64,000 nucleotides of DNA from DATNPX01 sp036702975. GTDB lineage: Bacteria > Cyanobacteriota > Vampirovibrionia > Obscuribacterales > Obscuribacteraceae. Shown here one piece after another: positions 26,894-35,324 of the stretch; position 1 is the first letter of the stretch, and each line of letters starts with the position of its first letter. The notes below the pieces were generated by a model that saw nothing but the letters and a program-made list of their open reading frames with translations, had not been told where the DNA came from and ran no database searches. The stretch lies in contig DATNPX010000032.1 in NCBI GenBank assembly GCA_036702975.1, positions 106,280 to 170,279 on the forward strand, given 5' to 3'. The position numbers and the translations under genes are program-made.

Positions 26894-27700
26894 TCAAGGC
26901 AATAGTTGAGAATGTCCAAAATTCTGCATGACCTTAGCGTCTTTCAGCTGGCTGGCTGAAAGACTACGGCGTAGGCTTGACTCTGGTAAAGGGAGTGGTG
27001 CCGCATCTGCCTCCGGTTCCTCAGATTGGACTTTTTTCAAAGTCTGCTCTTCTTTGTTCTTGATGAGGAGGAAGTGAATACGCGCCTTTACGCGAGCCAA
27101 ATATTTTTCTGGAACACTGTTTGCATAAACTAAATCATTGAGAACCTTGGCCGCAGGGTAAAGTTCGTCCTTCTGCTCCAAAAGTTCAGACAGAGCAATG
27201 CAGAGAAGCAGTTCTTTGGGATGGTGCTCCTGGAGCAACTTCAAGCGGTCTATCGCTTCTTCAAGCTGTTCCGGACGAGCTTTGCTCAACGCGAGCTCGT
27301 GGTAAACAACATACATTGTCGGGTCTAGCTGTGATGCATCCAAATACTCGGTCACCGCTTGCGATTGCTTGCCAGCAGCTCTCAATGCATGTGCATAGTT
27401 GTAGTGAGCTTTGGCTGAATTTGGAGCACCATCCACCGCTTCTCTCAAGGAGCTGAGTTCAGCAGCACTGGGAACGCGCAATCCACCAACTTTTGAGCTA
27501 GGGACTGAAACTTGTGGCTCAACTTTCGTTTCTGTTTCTGAGATAGAGCCGCTCTCAACTAGGGTGCCGTTCGCTGCAAGAGTCGAATTGACAGTGACTC
27601 CCAAAGCCGCGCTCAACAAGATAATGTTGGCAGTTAGCCCAAACCGACCCAATAAGCCTCTTTTTTTGCTCGTTTTGGCGATGGTAGAAAACTTACGCAT
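26894..27700 (-). CDS. Membrane-anchored TPR protein
   Basis: A 268-residue protein. ATG 27700 gives a basic N-terminus (MRKFSTIAKTSKKRG) followed by a hydrophobic helix (LTANIILLSAALGVTVNS), a signal or anchor. Residues 75-180 contain three TPR-like helices pairs (AKAHYNYAHALRAAGKQSQA, MYVVYHELALSKARPEQLEE). GAAAGCGG lies before the ATG. It is the second of two adjacent TPR genes, and the pair may be co-transcribed. Confidence 0.75.
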   Translation of the reverse strand: MRKFSTIAKTSKKRGLLGRFGLTANIILLSAALGVTVNSTLAANGTLVESGSISETETKVEPQVSVPSSKVGGLRVPSAAELSSLREAVDGAPNSAKAHYNYAHALRAAGKQSQAVTEYLDASQLDPTMYVVYHELALSKARPEQLEEAIDRLKLLQEHHPKELLLCIALSELLEQKDELYPAAKVLNDLVYANSVPEKYLARVKARIHFLLIKNKEEQTLKKVQSEEPEADAAPLPLPESSLRRSLSASQLKDAKVMQNFGHSQLLP

Positions 27701-28000
27701 GTAACCGCTTTCTATAAATGACTCGTCGTTCCGAAACAATTGATCTGTGCTGTTTATTTATACTGCACAAGCTGTGCGCTGTGGACTTATACGACTCTCA
27801 ATCTCGACAGCGCCCAATGGTCCAATACTGTCAGGGTTTTGTCAACCAAGCCCACCCTGACAACCGCCAATATTGTACACATATTCGAGGTCTACAGACT
27901 TTACACGGTTCTCAGGCACTCAAAAGCATTACTCTGCAAGAGATTAGGATGTTTTGTCAGACCTTGAGCCGTTTCTCTGACTGGAAAACACGCAACGTAT
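27701..28000. other. Intergenic region upstream of TPR gene
   Basis: No gene is supported here. It should hold the promoter for the minus-strand TPR gene. I see a repeated CCAATACTGTCAGGG-like and AAGCCCACCCTGACAA pairing around 27815-27860 that could form a hairpin, with no clear function. Confidence 0.4.
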
Positions 28001-28051
28001 CGTTCTGTTTAAAAAGTTGAACCGATATCGGTTCAACTTTTTAACAGAACG
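28001..28051. repeat. Dispersed palindrome, copy 2 (extended arms)
   Basis: The 32-bp element at 28011-28042 is perfect. It is extended by CGTTCTGTT on the left and its exact complement AACAGAACG on the right, with a single unpaired T. It begins 17 bases past the stop of the hydrolase gene, so it may terminate that gene. Confidence 0.95.
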
Positions 28052-28067
28052 GATAAGCCCAACATTG

Positions 28068-28772
28068 TCAAGAGGCGCAATTGTCAGTTTTTTCAAGCAA
28101 TGGCATGACATAGCGCTGGATAAAAGGAGGCATACTTGTTCCAGCGTGATCGCCAACGTGCCAACAAGACAACATGCTCGCGTTCCACTCCACCTCAACA
28201 ATCCTTGCGCAGTCGGCATCATGCTCAAGCGTTTGTGGTTGTGGTTGAGCGAATCCCACTAGGCCCGCGCTCTTTCCCTTAACACCATCTGCAGTACCAA
28301 AAATAGATGTTCCTAAACCGAGAAAAAACAGATCTCTGGGAGACCAAAATGAATACACGTCGTTGCGAGCAGACCTTAAAGACTTCTCCAGCGGAAAGCC
28401 GGGAGAAACGGCTGGAGCGAGCAGAATAACCCGGTCAAGAACCCGTTCAGGTAGCTCTGCCATCGCCCACAACGCAATAGCGGTCCCAGCACTTTTAGCT
28501 ATCACGTGAATCTGATCGCCGGGCCGCGCTTCACGTCGTGCCAGAATTTGAGCGCTCAGCTCTCGAGCTCTGATGCGGTTGGTCTCTCTGTTAGTCAGGT
28601 CTTTGATGATGCGCATATAACCCGCACTCCAGCGAAAGTGCATCATCTCCCAACGACTGTCGGCCAAAATACCCCGCATCACAAAAGGCAGGAAGCCGGA
28701 ACCACCAGCTCCGTCTATTACATAAACGACTCCATCTTTTGATCGCACTTTCGTTCGCCTAAATTTGCCCAA
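28068..28772 (-). CDS. Alpha/beta-hydrolase-like protein
   Basis: A 234-residue protein. The first strand and oxyanion-type loop (VVYVIDGAGGSGF), the nucleophile elbow (IHVIAKSAGTAIAL, an AKSAG variant of GxSxG) and a late His in WHVGDHAG follow the alpha/beta-hydrolase order. A cap-like insertion sits near residues 135-160. The substrate is unknown, and catalysis is plausible but not certain. The start is a TTG with GAGAAGG well spaced before it; a GTG at 28748 is an alternative. The palindromic repeat follows its stop. Confidence 0.65.
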   Translation of the reverse strand: MGKFRRTKVRSKDGVVYVIDGAGGSGFLPFVMRGILADSRWEMMHFRWSAGYMRIIKDLTNRETNRIRARELSAQILARREARPGDQIHVIAKSAGTAIALWAMAELPERVLDRVILLAPAVSPGFPLEKSLRSARNDVYSFWSPRDLFFLGLGTSIFGTADGVKGKSAGLVGFAQPQPQTLEHDADCARIVEVEWNASMLSCWHVGDHAGTSMPPFIQRYVMPLLEKTDNCAS

Positions 28773-28857
28773 CGCTGCCTTCTCAGCTTAGAAGTTGCTA
28801 TTTACGAGATTCTCATACAAAGAACGATCGCTAAAATAGCATCGTTAAAATAGCAAC

Positions 28858-29082
28858 CTATGCCTTTTGAATCAGCACTTTGTAGTGTCCCTCGGGACTT
28901 TGCTCGGAGCTGTTGATCTTGTGCCCTTCTTCCTGCACGCTAAGCGTGACATTTTCGAAAGGCTCACCATCATCAAGGAGAATCTCTACCGACTCACCTG
29001 ATTGCATCTTATCCAAAAACAGACGAGCCTTTACGAAGTTAGTTGGGCAAGGGATGCCACGCAAATCGAGATGCAGGCTCAT
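28858..29082 (-). CDS. TusA-like sulfurtransferase domain protein
   Basis: A 74-residue protein of the TusA/SirA fold. The motif is GIPCPTNFVKA rather than the usual CPxP: the sulfur-carrying Cys is kept and the second Pro is replaced by Asn. The typical ending strand (YKVLIQKA) is present. Its ATG overlaps the stop of the TPR gene upstream by four bases, so the two are translationally coupled. TusA proteins relay sulfur to tRNA, molybdopterin or sulfur-oxidation enzymes. The role here is undefined. Confidence 0.85.
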   Translation of the reverse strand: MSLHLDLRGIPCPTNFVKARLFLDKMQSGESVEILLDDGEPFENVTLSVQEEGHKINSSEQSPEGHYKVLIQKA

Positions 29083-30545
29083 TGCTTGACCTGTTGCATA
29101 CCGCCGCCGTTGCTCCCAGCTGAAGTCTGCGAGTCGGCTCGGATCGGTAGACGTCCATCGGCTCCGCTTGTGAGTGCAAGGAATTGTTTGTCATGAATTA
29201 GAGGTTCGAAGAATTTGTCGACCCTCGCTTCCATCATTTCCTTTGCACGCACGCTTTTGTAGCGCTCGTATTGAAAGAAATGACGTTTAAGAAGAGCCAG
29301 GGCTTTCTCCTTGTTTCCAGTTTGTGTGTAGATAGCAGCAAGATTATAGCTAGCAGGCATTAGATTTTCGTTTTCGCGAGCTATTTTAAGAGCCTCGTCC
29401 CCTCTGCCATTGGCCGCCGTAAATGTGGCAGCAAATACGAGGTTGAACGGATCTTTCGGCTCTTCTTCTAATGCCTTCTCTGTGTACTCTGCAGCTTTTT
29501 TCGGATCATTTTCGCTATTCCAATAAACTGCGAGATTTCTGTATGCCATTGCCAGCGGATAAACAGCAACCGATTGTTCGATTAATTCGACGCCTTTCTT
29601 GAATTGACCGTTGTGAATAGTCATCTTCCCTAACCCATGCAAGGCAATCGCTTGTGATAGAGGATCAGTATGCAGTTTCAGAATTTCATTGAAAATAGCA
29701 GCAGCCTTGTCCCAGTCACCAAGTTCGTGGCGATACAATTCCCCTAAATATCTAAGCGGAGTAGGGTCCGCAGGATCAAGCTTGTGCGCAGCTTTATAGA
29801 GCTTTTCAGCACCAAGATAGTCGTCTCTCATCTCATCGGCGATCGCTTCTTTCAAGTCGGCACCAATGCGTTTACCAACGGCGACATCAAAGTTGGGTGA
29901 GTCCGGCACCGTCGTCACGTCACTGGCCCCAAGCTTCTTCAGACGACGAGCAGCGTCTCGTGCGCGTTTAGGAAAGAGACACCGTTGTTCAACCACTTTT
30001 CTGTATTCGGCAATAGCACCATTAGCATCGCCAGACTTAGCCTTATCATCAGCTGCATCCATTGCTGCTTTGATGGCGTCATCACGCTTTTTGTATTCAG
30101 CAGCAACTAGTTGCTCAACTTGTTGAACAGCCAAAGGTCCATCGGCGCCTGTGACCTTGCCGATTAAGTTTCCATCAGACTGGAGAAGAACAGCCACTGA
30201 TTGGCCATTTGGCGCATATTCCTTACCAATCGGTGAATTCGGATTATCGATGACACAAAGCGCCGTGCATAGACCAGCATAAAGCGCCAACACACGAGAA
30301 TATCGCAACGTCGATTTTTGATACTCAGCATCAGAAGCGGGTATCCAAAAGAGCACCAGCGCATCACGTGCCGACACATCTTCTCGCGAGCGGACGTGCT
30401 GCCACGGCACATAGTAAGCTTCCAGGCCACCCATGCCACCAACGCCGCCGCCGCCACCGCCTCCGCAAGTAGCAAGGCTAGGCACTCCGCTCGATCCGGT
30501 CAGGATTATAGAAAGAGCGATTTGAATAATATTTTGTTTCTTCAT
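29079..30545 (-). CDS. Secreted thioredoxin-like/TPR protein
   Basis: A 488-residue protein from ATG 30545 with a signal peptide (IIQIALSIILTGSSGVPSLA) and a Gly run. Residues 35-140 look like a thioredoxin fold without a CxxC motif (VLLQSDGNLIGKVTGADGP). The remainder contains seven or more TPR-like motifs (PTPLRYLGELYRHELGDWDK, YNLAAIYTQTGNKEKALALL). The stop overlaps the TusA-like start, and the Cys-rich gene precedes it by 26 bases, so all three look like one operon. The topology is odd: a secreted protein between two apparently cytoplasmic ones. Confidence 0.8.
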   Translation of the reverse strand: MKKQNIIQIALSIILTGSSGVPSLATCGGGGGGGVGGMGGLEAYYVPWQHVRSREDVSARDALVLFWIPASDAEYQKSTLRYSRVLALYAGLCTALCVIDNPNSPIGKEYAPNGQSVAVLLQSDGNLIGKVTGADGPLAVQQVEQLVAAEYKKRDDAIKAAMDAADDKAKSGDANGAIAEYRKVVEQRCLFPKRARDAARRLKKLGASDVTTVPDSPNFDVAVGKRIGADLKEAIADEMRDDYLGAEKLYKAAHKLDPADPTPLRYLGELYRHELGDWDKAAAIFNEILKLHTDPLSQAIALHGLGKMTIHNGQFKKGVELIEQSVAVYPLAMAYRNLAVYWNSENDPKKAAEYTEKALEEEPKDPFNLVFAATFTAANGRGDEALKIARENENLMPASYNLAAIYTQTGNKEKALALLKRHFFQYERYKSVRAKEMMEARVDKFFEPLIHDKQFLALTSGADGRLPIRADSQTSAGSNGGGMQQVKQ

Positions 30546-30571
30546 GGGCAGAATTTTAGCAACCCCGTGTT

Positions 30572-30883
30572 CTAATCGATTTTGAAACAAGTTTCCAGGT
30601 AGCAAGTCTTAGGTTGCGGGCAAGAAGCACGCTCAGTGTATTTGAACCATTCTTTACGGAAACACTGCCGCGACAGCACATATTCTTTTATGTTCGCCAA
30701 AACATGTTCGCCACTTGTGTCTGATTGTTTTCCAAGACAAACCAAACAATACATGTCTTCGTCATGACCCAAAGCCAAACTGATAGTGCGCTGCCGGATA
30801 CAAAGCACCGCCCCACAATCGACACAAGTACACTGAGCGCTTGCTGTCGCGCTCGTTTGTTGCTCAATATCATCGGTCATCAT
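30572..30883 (-). CDS. Small Cys-rich protein
   Basis: A 103-residue protein with eight or more Cys residues in CxCVDCG, YCLVCLGK, RQCF, SCPQPKTC and ETCF contexts. The first two pairs could form a zinc or iron-sulfur site. The frame extends to a TTG at 30898, but ATG 30883 (or the adjacent ATG 30880) is more likely. It heads a minus-strand unit with the thioredoxin/TPR and TusA-like genes. I do not know the family. The Cys content beside a sulfurtransferase suggests sulfur or metal handling, which is inference. Confidence 0.65.
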   Translation of the reverse strand: MMTDDIEQQTSATASAQCTCVDCGAVLCIRQRTISLALGHDEDMYCLVCLGKQSDTSGEHVLANIKEYVLSRQCFRKEWFKYTERASCPQPKTCYLETCFKID

Positions 30884-31088
30884 GGACTTCACAGCCAAAT
30901 ATCAACTCCATGCATTTTAGCCCGTACAATTGCTTGAACGATGGTTTGAAACCGAAAAGTGCAAGCAAAATATTCCCAGCCCAGACGTTTATCGCAAACA
31001 TTTAGAATCGAAATATTCGCCGCGTCGAAATATCCGCCGCAAGGCGCAGACCAATTGCTTACTTTTATGTAGTCAATGTAGTCACGAA

Positions 31089-31895
31089 ATGACGGAAAGA
31101 CACACGAGACCTCCGAAACATCCGAAAAGAACCTTCATCGTCAGCACGCTAGTTTCGAGTGCGCAAGCAGTTAGTTTGCTCTTTCCGACTCAGATACTGG
31201 CGCAGGACCAAGGGGGAACGCAAGCGGGAATGCAAGGAAGAACGCAAGCGGACACGGCCGAGCCTAGACAAGCGCACCCGCGTTCCAGCCCAGAGATAAT
31301 CGCCATTAAAGAAGCTGGCAAACAGAAGATTCTCAATCACGATACGGCAAATGCGCTTAAAGACCTAGATAAATATTGCAAAACCGACTGGACTGATCCC
31401 GAAGGTCATTTTTGGCTGGCTTATGCACTATCCGAAAGCGGTAAGCCTGATGAGGCGTTGAAAGAATACGACCAAGCGGAGCAGAAACAGACACGTTTTT
31501 GTATGGATTGCCCGGAGTTGCGGGTCAATCGCGGAAATCAACTCTTCAAACTCGGGCGTATGAACGAGGCGGAGCGTGAATACAAGCGCGCCCTCGAGGT
31601 AGACCCGTTGCTGTACGACGCGCGCCTCAACCTGGCACAACTGCTTTTGTTGCAGAATCGTGTGGACGAAGCCTTTACCCAGCTTAGACAATGCTCGTAT
31701 ACCAAAAGCAAGGATGCCAAATTTTGCCTACTGGAAGGAATCGCAAATTTAAAAAAAGCACAAATTAATGTAGCCATGAGCTGGCTCGAAAAATGTCAAA
31801 TAACATCAAATCAATATAAAGCAACTTCACGATCGATAGATCCTGTTTGTGTTCAGGCTCAGCGATTGTTGCAATTCCTGAAAGCTCCACAGTAA
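31089..31895 (+). CDS. TPR protein with N-terminal signal-like segment
   Basis: A 268-residue product. After a basic start (MTERHTRPPKHPKRTF) comes a moderately hydrophobic stretch (VSSAQAVSLLFPTQILAQ) that may be a signal peptide. Residues 95-250 hold about four TPR motifs (FWLAYALSESGKPDEALKEY, LRVNRGNQLFKLGRMNEAER, ARLNLAQLLLLQNRVDEAF). The frame continues upstream to a TTG at 30930, but that stretch looks non-coding. No strong ribosome-binding site precedes the ATG, so the start is uncertain. Confidence 0.7.
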   Translation: MTERHTRPPKHPKRTFIVSTLVSSAQAVSLLFPTQILAQDQGGTQAGMQGRTQADTAEPRQAHPRSSPEIIAIKEAGKQKILNHDTANALKDLDKYCKTDWTDPEGHFWLAYALSESGKPDEALKEYDQAEQKQTRFCMDCPELRVNRGNQLFKLGRMNEAEREYKRALEVDPLLYDARLNLAQLLLLQNRVDEAFTQLRQCSYTKSKDAKFCLLEGIANLKKAQINVAMSWLEKCQITSNQYKATSRSIDPVCVQAQRLLQFLKAPQ

Positions 31896-31988
31896 AAGTG
31901 ATTGAGCGGAGGCAACTTTTGATTTTCAAACTAGAGCGCCATGACGAAGCTTGCTCATAAAAATTTATTAGAGCCTAAAAAAGGATCT

Positions 31989-32048
31989 ATGAACGAACTT
32001 GACAGGTATAGTTGTGCCCGCTGTGGGCGGAGTTTGCCTGCGCTTTGA
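31989..32048 (+). CDS. Possible 19-residue leader ORF with CxxC
   Basis: AAAGGATCT precedes an ATG opening MNELDRYSCARCGRSLPAL and a stop, 98 bases before the fumarase-like gene. It may be a leader peptide, a zinc-knuckle remnant, or chance. Confidence 0.25.
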   Translation: MNELDRYSCARCGRSLPAL

Positions 32049-32146
32049 AAGAGTCCCGGAAAGCATGCTCAGGGGTCATTAGACGCGATCGCGGACCCCT
32101 CTGCTTAAAACGCAAACGTCCCACGGAAACAGGTATCTCGAGCCTT

Positions 32147-33652
32147 ATGGCAAAAAAGAACGACTATCGAGCAGAAAGAGGAACGCCAGATAGGCAGTCG
32201 TTACTCAATGGCAATTTATTCAACAGCAACCTTTGGGGTACCGAGACAGAAAAGTTTCGAGCGTTCGCTGTCACCACTGTCGACTATAGACATCAATTAT
32301 TGGAAGCAATTCTCATCGTAAAAAGAGCAGCAGCTTTAGCAAACGCAGACATCGGCATGCTGGAAGCGACACAGGCTCGCAGTTTCGCCGAGTGTTGCGA
32401 TGAAATTCTCGACGGTCAGTGGCGCGATCAACTACAATTGAATGCCCTGTTTCCAGATGGAAATTCATTCTTGCAAACTGCCGTTGATGAAGTCCTGGCA
32501 AATAGAAGTTTGATGATCCGGGGCTTGCCCGCAACTGACTCTCAGATCGCAGCAACTGTCTCGGAAATCCAACTCAATCAGAAACGAGAGCATGTTCTTC
32601 AACTTTCCTTGAGAATCGCAATTGCTGCAGCGTCGCGAAATCTACGGAATGGACTGTTGGACCTGGAACGACTGCTGCGCAGAAAATCCCTCGAGTACGA
32701 TCGTTTCAAGAGACGTGACGAATCGAACGGCCTCGATGATAGCCACGACGAATCACAGACAGCCAAACAACTGAACCAATTCGCTGTAAATATTCAACAC
32801 AGCCTCAAACGTTTAAACGAAACGATTCAAAACTTCTTGCTTGCGGGCAACAACAGCACCAGCAGCACCGAATATAGCACCAACCAAGAATTCTCAAAAG
32901 CGTTTTTTCAAAGACTGACAACGGCTTGTAACGTCAAAATCCAGCAGGATTTAGCTGATTCGAATGCGTATTCAAACCTATCACAGACAGACCTGCTAGA
33001 GCTTTCCTCAGCTCTTAAAATGCTAGCGCTCGAACTTCAACGACTTTGCCAAAAACTTCGCCCAGAAATTATCAACCAGTTTCCACAATCTGCATCATCT
33101 CTGAAACAGAAGATCTGTTCTTCAGGACGTGCACCACAAGTGATAATCGAAACGATAATGGGTGACAAGATTGTTGCCGGTCCGCTCAAGCCCGAAACCG
33201 TATTCAACCAAGCCGAGAAAGGCGAACGTGGTGATGAGCAGGAAGGTTCCGACGCTACTGCCACTAACGGCATGTTCTCAAAGGGTGTCTCTGCTCGAGC
33301 AACACCGGAAAATGACGACGAAAGTCAAAAATCAGTGAGTCTGCTCCCGCTCGACACACTTCACATGGCGGCTCTAGATCTGCTTGGTTGCGATGCGGTG
33401 GTGACAGCCTGTGCGCATCATAGCCCAGATGAATTCAATCAGCTATCCCCTCTTATGGCGAAAGCATTGCTCTCCTGCGTAGACGCACTTGGTCGCTCGC
33501 TAATTGTATTCAATATAAAGACCTTAACCGCGATGCGCCCCGAGAATAAGTCGCTTGAAGTCGACAATGCAAAAAACTATGCGAAGACGGCTTCACTACA
33601 GGAATCTCTGCCTACACCAGGCATGAACAGAGAAGTGCAAGAGCCTATTTAA
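32147..33652 (+). CDS. Fumarase/aspartase-fold protein lacking the catalytic signature
   Basis: A 501-residue protein. The order of features follows class II fumarase/aspartase: GNLFNSNLWGTETEKF near residue 22 (compare WGxQTxR), helical bundle, DGNSFLQTAVDEVLANR near 104-120 (compare NMNxNEVIANR), and C-terminal LHMAALDLLGCDAVVT with DEFNQLSPLMAKALLSCV near 428 (compare ELNxxxPxxxxxLLxSI). The family signature GSSxMPxKxNP, which carries the catalytic Ser, is replaced by a charged, Gln/Glu/Asp-rich linker (about residues 350-400). It is therefore probably a non-catalytic or repurposed member. ATG 32147 is chosen over an upstream TTG at 32012. Confidence 0.7.
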   Translation: MAKKNDYRAERGTPDRQSLLNGNLFNSNLWGTETEKFRAFAVTTVDYRHQLLEAILIVKRAAALANADIGMLEATQARSFAECCDEILDGQWRDQLQLNALFPDGNSFLQTAVDEVLANRSLMIRGLPATDSQIAATVSEIQLNQKREHVLQLSLRIAIAAASRNLRNGLLDLERLLRRKSLEYDRFKRRDESNGLDDSHDESQTAKQLNQFAVNIQHSLKRLNETIQNFLLAGNNSTSSTEYSTNQEFSKAFFQRLTTACNVKIQQDLADSNAYSNLSQTDLLELSSALKMLALELQRLCQKLRPEIINQFPQSASSLKQKICSSGRAPQVIIETIMGDKIVAGPLKPETVFNQAEKGERGDEQEGSDATATNGMFSKGVSARATPENDDESQKSVSLLPLDTLHMAALDLLGCDAVVTACAHHSPDEFNQLSPLMAKALLSCVDALGRSLIVFNIKTLTAMRPENKSLEVDNAKNYAKTASLQESLPTPGMNREVQEPI

Positions 33653-33953
33653 AGGCAACAGTATTGAAAGAAGATATCGAAATCAAATATTCAAAAGAGA
33701 AAGAGCAGCGAAACTGGAAAAAAATCAGATAAATCAAGAACTGGTGAGGCTTGAGGAACAAGTAATACGGGACCACATAAAGAAATATGAAACTAGAAAT
33801 TCGACGCAATTGGTTACTATTTAGCAACAGATGAATTGCTCGTGTGCCGCCAAACAAGCGCACCAGGTGAGAAACGCATAGAAGCACCACACGATCGCTT
33901 TTACATATCGAACAAATACATCAACAAAAATTTTCCACGGAGATCTGGACACT
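33653..33953. other. Intergenic region, nothing recognised
   Basis: AT-rich sequence between the fumarase-like gene and tdk on the same strand. It has no credible ORF, terminator hairpin or RNA. Confidence 0.5.
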
Positions 33954-34664
33954 ATGTATGGCGGTTATCGATTCGAAATGATTGTCGGCTGCATGAATGC
34001 CGGCAAGTCGAGCGAACTGATCAGGCGCATTGAGCGGGCAAGGCTTGCCTATCTGCCAACTATAATCATTCGTCCAGCAACAGACACGCGCTCGAAACCG
34101 AATTGTGTCGAGTCTCGTAACGGCAGAACATCGCAGGCCATTGTCGTCACAGAGGCGAAGGAGATCCTCAAGTATTCGTCACAGGCAGTAGTGATTGGTT
34201 TGGATGAAACTCAGTTCTTCGGAGAAGATATCTGCGATGTAGCTATTGCACTGCTCAATCAGAAGAAAAAATTGATCGCATCCGGACTAGACCTAGACTA
34301 CATGGGTAAGCCTTTTGGTCCGGTGCCCAAGCTACTTGCCATAGCTGACCGAGTAGATAAGCTTCTCGCTGTTTGCAGAAAATGTGGTTCAGATTTCGCT
34401 TGTCGCACCCAACGATTGGTGCAGTCCTCCGAACAGATTTTGGTAGGAGATGGACAATATGAGGCGCGCTGCATCCACTGCTTCGATCCGCCCAGCGATT
34501 ATCAGCTTCAACTGCCTCTTACTCAACGGGAGACACCACAATTAACTCTCGTCTCTAGCAGCCCAGACTCAGCAAGCATAAATATGGCTCCTGCGGGCAG
34601 TGGCGTGGTCGCGTCAACCTCTCAGGTAATTGATGCATCCCCTATGAATGTGAGCGCCGTCTAA
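33954..34664 (+). CDS. tdk: Thymidine kinase, type II
   Basis: Phosphorylates thymidine in the pyrimidine salvage pathway. The P-loop reads GCMNAGKSSEL near residue 12 (the family norm is GPMFSGKS), followed by GLDETQFF (the DE-Q-FF motif with catalytic Glu) and the zinc-binding lasso CRKCG with a later CIHC. The normal length is about 190 residues; this 236-residue version adds a Ser/Pro/Val-rich tail of about 45 residues with no domain. Confidence 0.92.
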   Translation: MYGGYRFEMIVGCMNAGKSSELIRRIERARLAYLPTIIIRPATDTRSKPNCVESRNGRTSQAIVVTEAKEILKYSSQAVVIGLDETQFFGEDICDVAIALLNQKKKLIASGLDLDYMGKPFGPVPKLLAIADRVDKLLAVCRKCGSDFACRTQRLVQSSEQILVGDGQYEARCIHCFDPPSDYQLQLPLTQRETPQLTLVSSSPDSASINMAPAGSGVVASTSQVIDASPMNVSAV

Positions 34665-34740
34665 ACATTTAATCTTTTAGCGTTACTCCTTCGGGTACAT
34701 GGGCAAATTTAGCTCGTGTTCACCTACGGAGAATCCTGCA

Positions 34741-35136
34741 ATGTTTTGTTCTTTGCGCACCAAAATTTCGCAGTTTATAGCGAGAATTACTGGGCGGGGG
34801 GCGGAATCCGAAAGGGACGACGAGCCCATAATCTTGCCGGAAGGTCACAATCCCTGGCAAGATAACTTGAAACGTTTAGCTGATGAGAGGGCAGCTCACG
34901 AAAGAGAAGGGCTGGATGAGATTGCAAGCTTTGTGCAGGACTTGCGCAAGGCCGCTGGTGCAGTCGAACCCGAAGAGATCGTCGCGAAAAAGAAGCGAGA
35001 GACTGATGGTACTGTCACCGATATCAAGTCCTGGTGGGCAATGTCGGTGGCGACCTATGATCCTCTAAATGGTAAAAACCTGGACAGCAGCGACCAACGA
35101 AAAGCCGGACGTGCAGAAAATCGCTGGCGGCAATAA
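34741..35136 (+). CDS. Small uncharacterised charged protein
   Basis: A 131-residue hydrophilic protein beginning MFCSLRTKISQFIARITGRG, an amphipathic start that could associate with membranes. The middle is helical and charged (LADERAAHEREGLDEIASF), and a Trp pair sits in IKSWWAMSV. I know no family. GGAGA precedes ATG 34741; a longer form from 34699 is in frame. A good intrinsic terminator follows. Confidence 0.55.
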   Translation: MFCSLRTKISQFIARITGRGAESERDDEPIILPEGHNPWQDNLKRLADERAAHEREGLDEIASFVQDLRKAAGAVEPEEIVAKKKRETDGTVTDIKSWWAMSVATYDPLNGKNLDSSDQRKAGRAENRWRQ

Positions 35137-35200
35137 CGTCAAGCGACCGCAGCAGAGCACAAGGTGCTCAACCCAACGGACACGCTGTAGAAAACCAGGA

Positions 35201-35239
35201 AGGATGCGCTCGGATTAACCGGGCGTATCCTATTTTTTT
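35201..35239 (+). terminator. Intrinsic terminator
   Basis: A 13-bp stem (AGGATGCGCTCGG with CCGGGCGTATCCT, two G-U pairs) closes an ATTAA loop and is followed by ATTTTTTT. It ends the plus-strand gene at 34741; tyrS converges beyond it. Confidence 0.88.
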
Positions 35240-35324
35240 ACAGCGCCTTTTTGTAGCGCTAGTTTCAGCATCAATTTCGGCACGAATTTCAGCCTGGAAT
35301 GAGCGAGCATATGCGCCTACCGAC

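Noticed and set aside
29838..32090. HIP1 octamer (GCGATCGC), the cyanobacterial repeat
   Set aside because: Only two copies were noticed (near 29839 and 32084), about what chance predicts for 64 kb.
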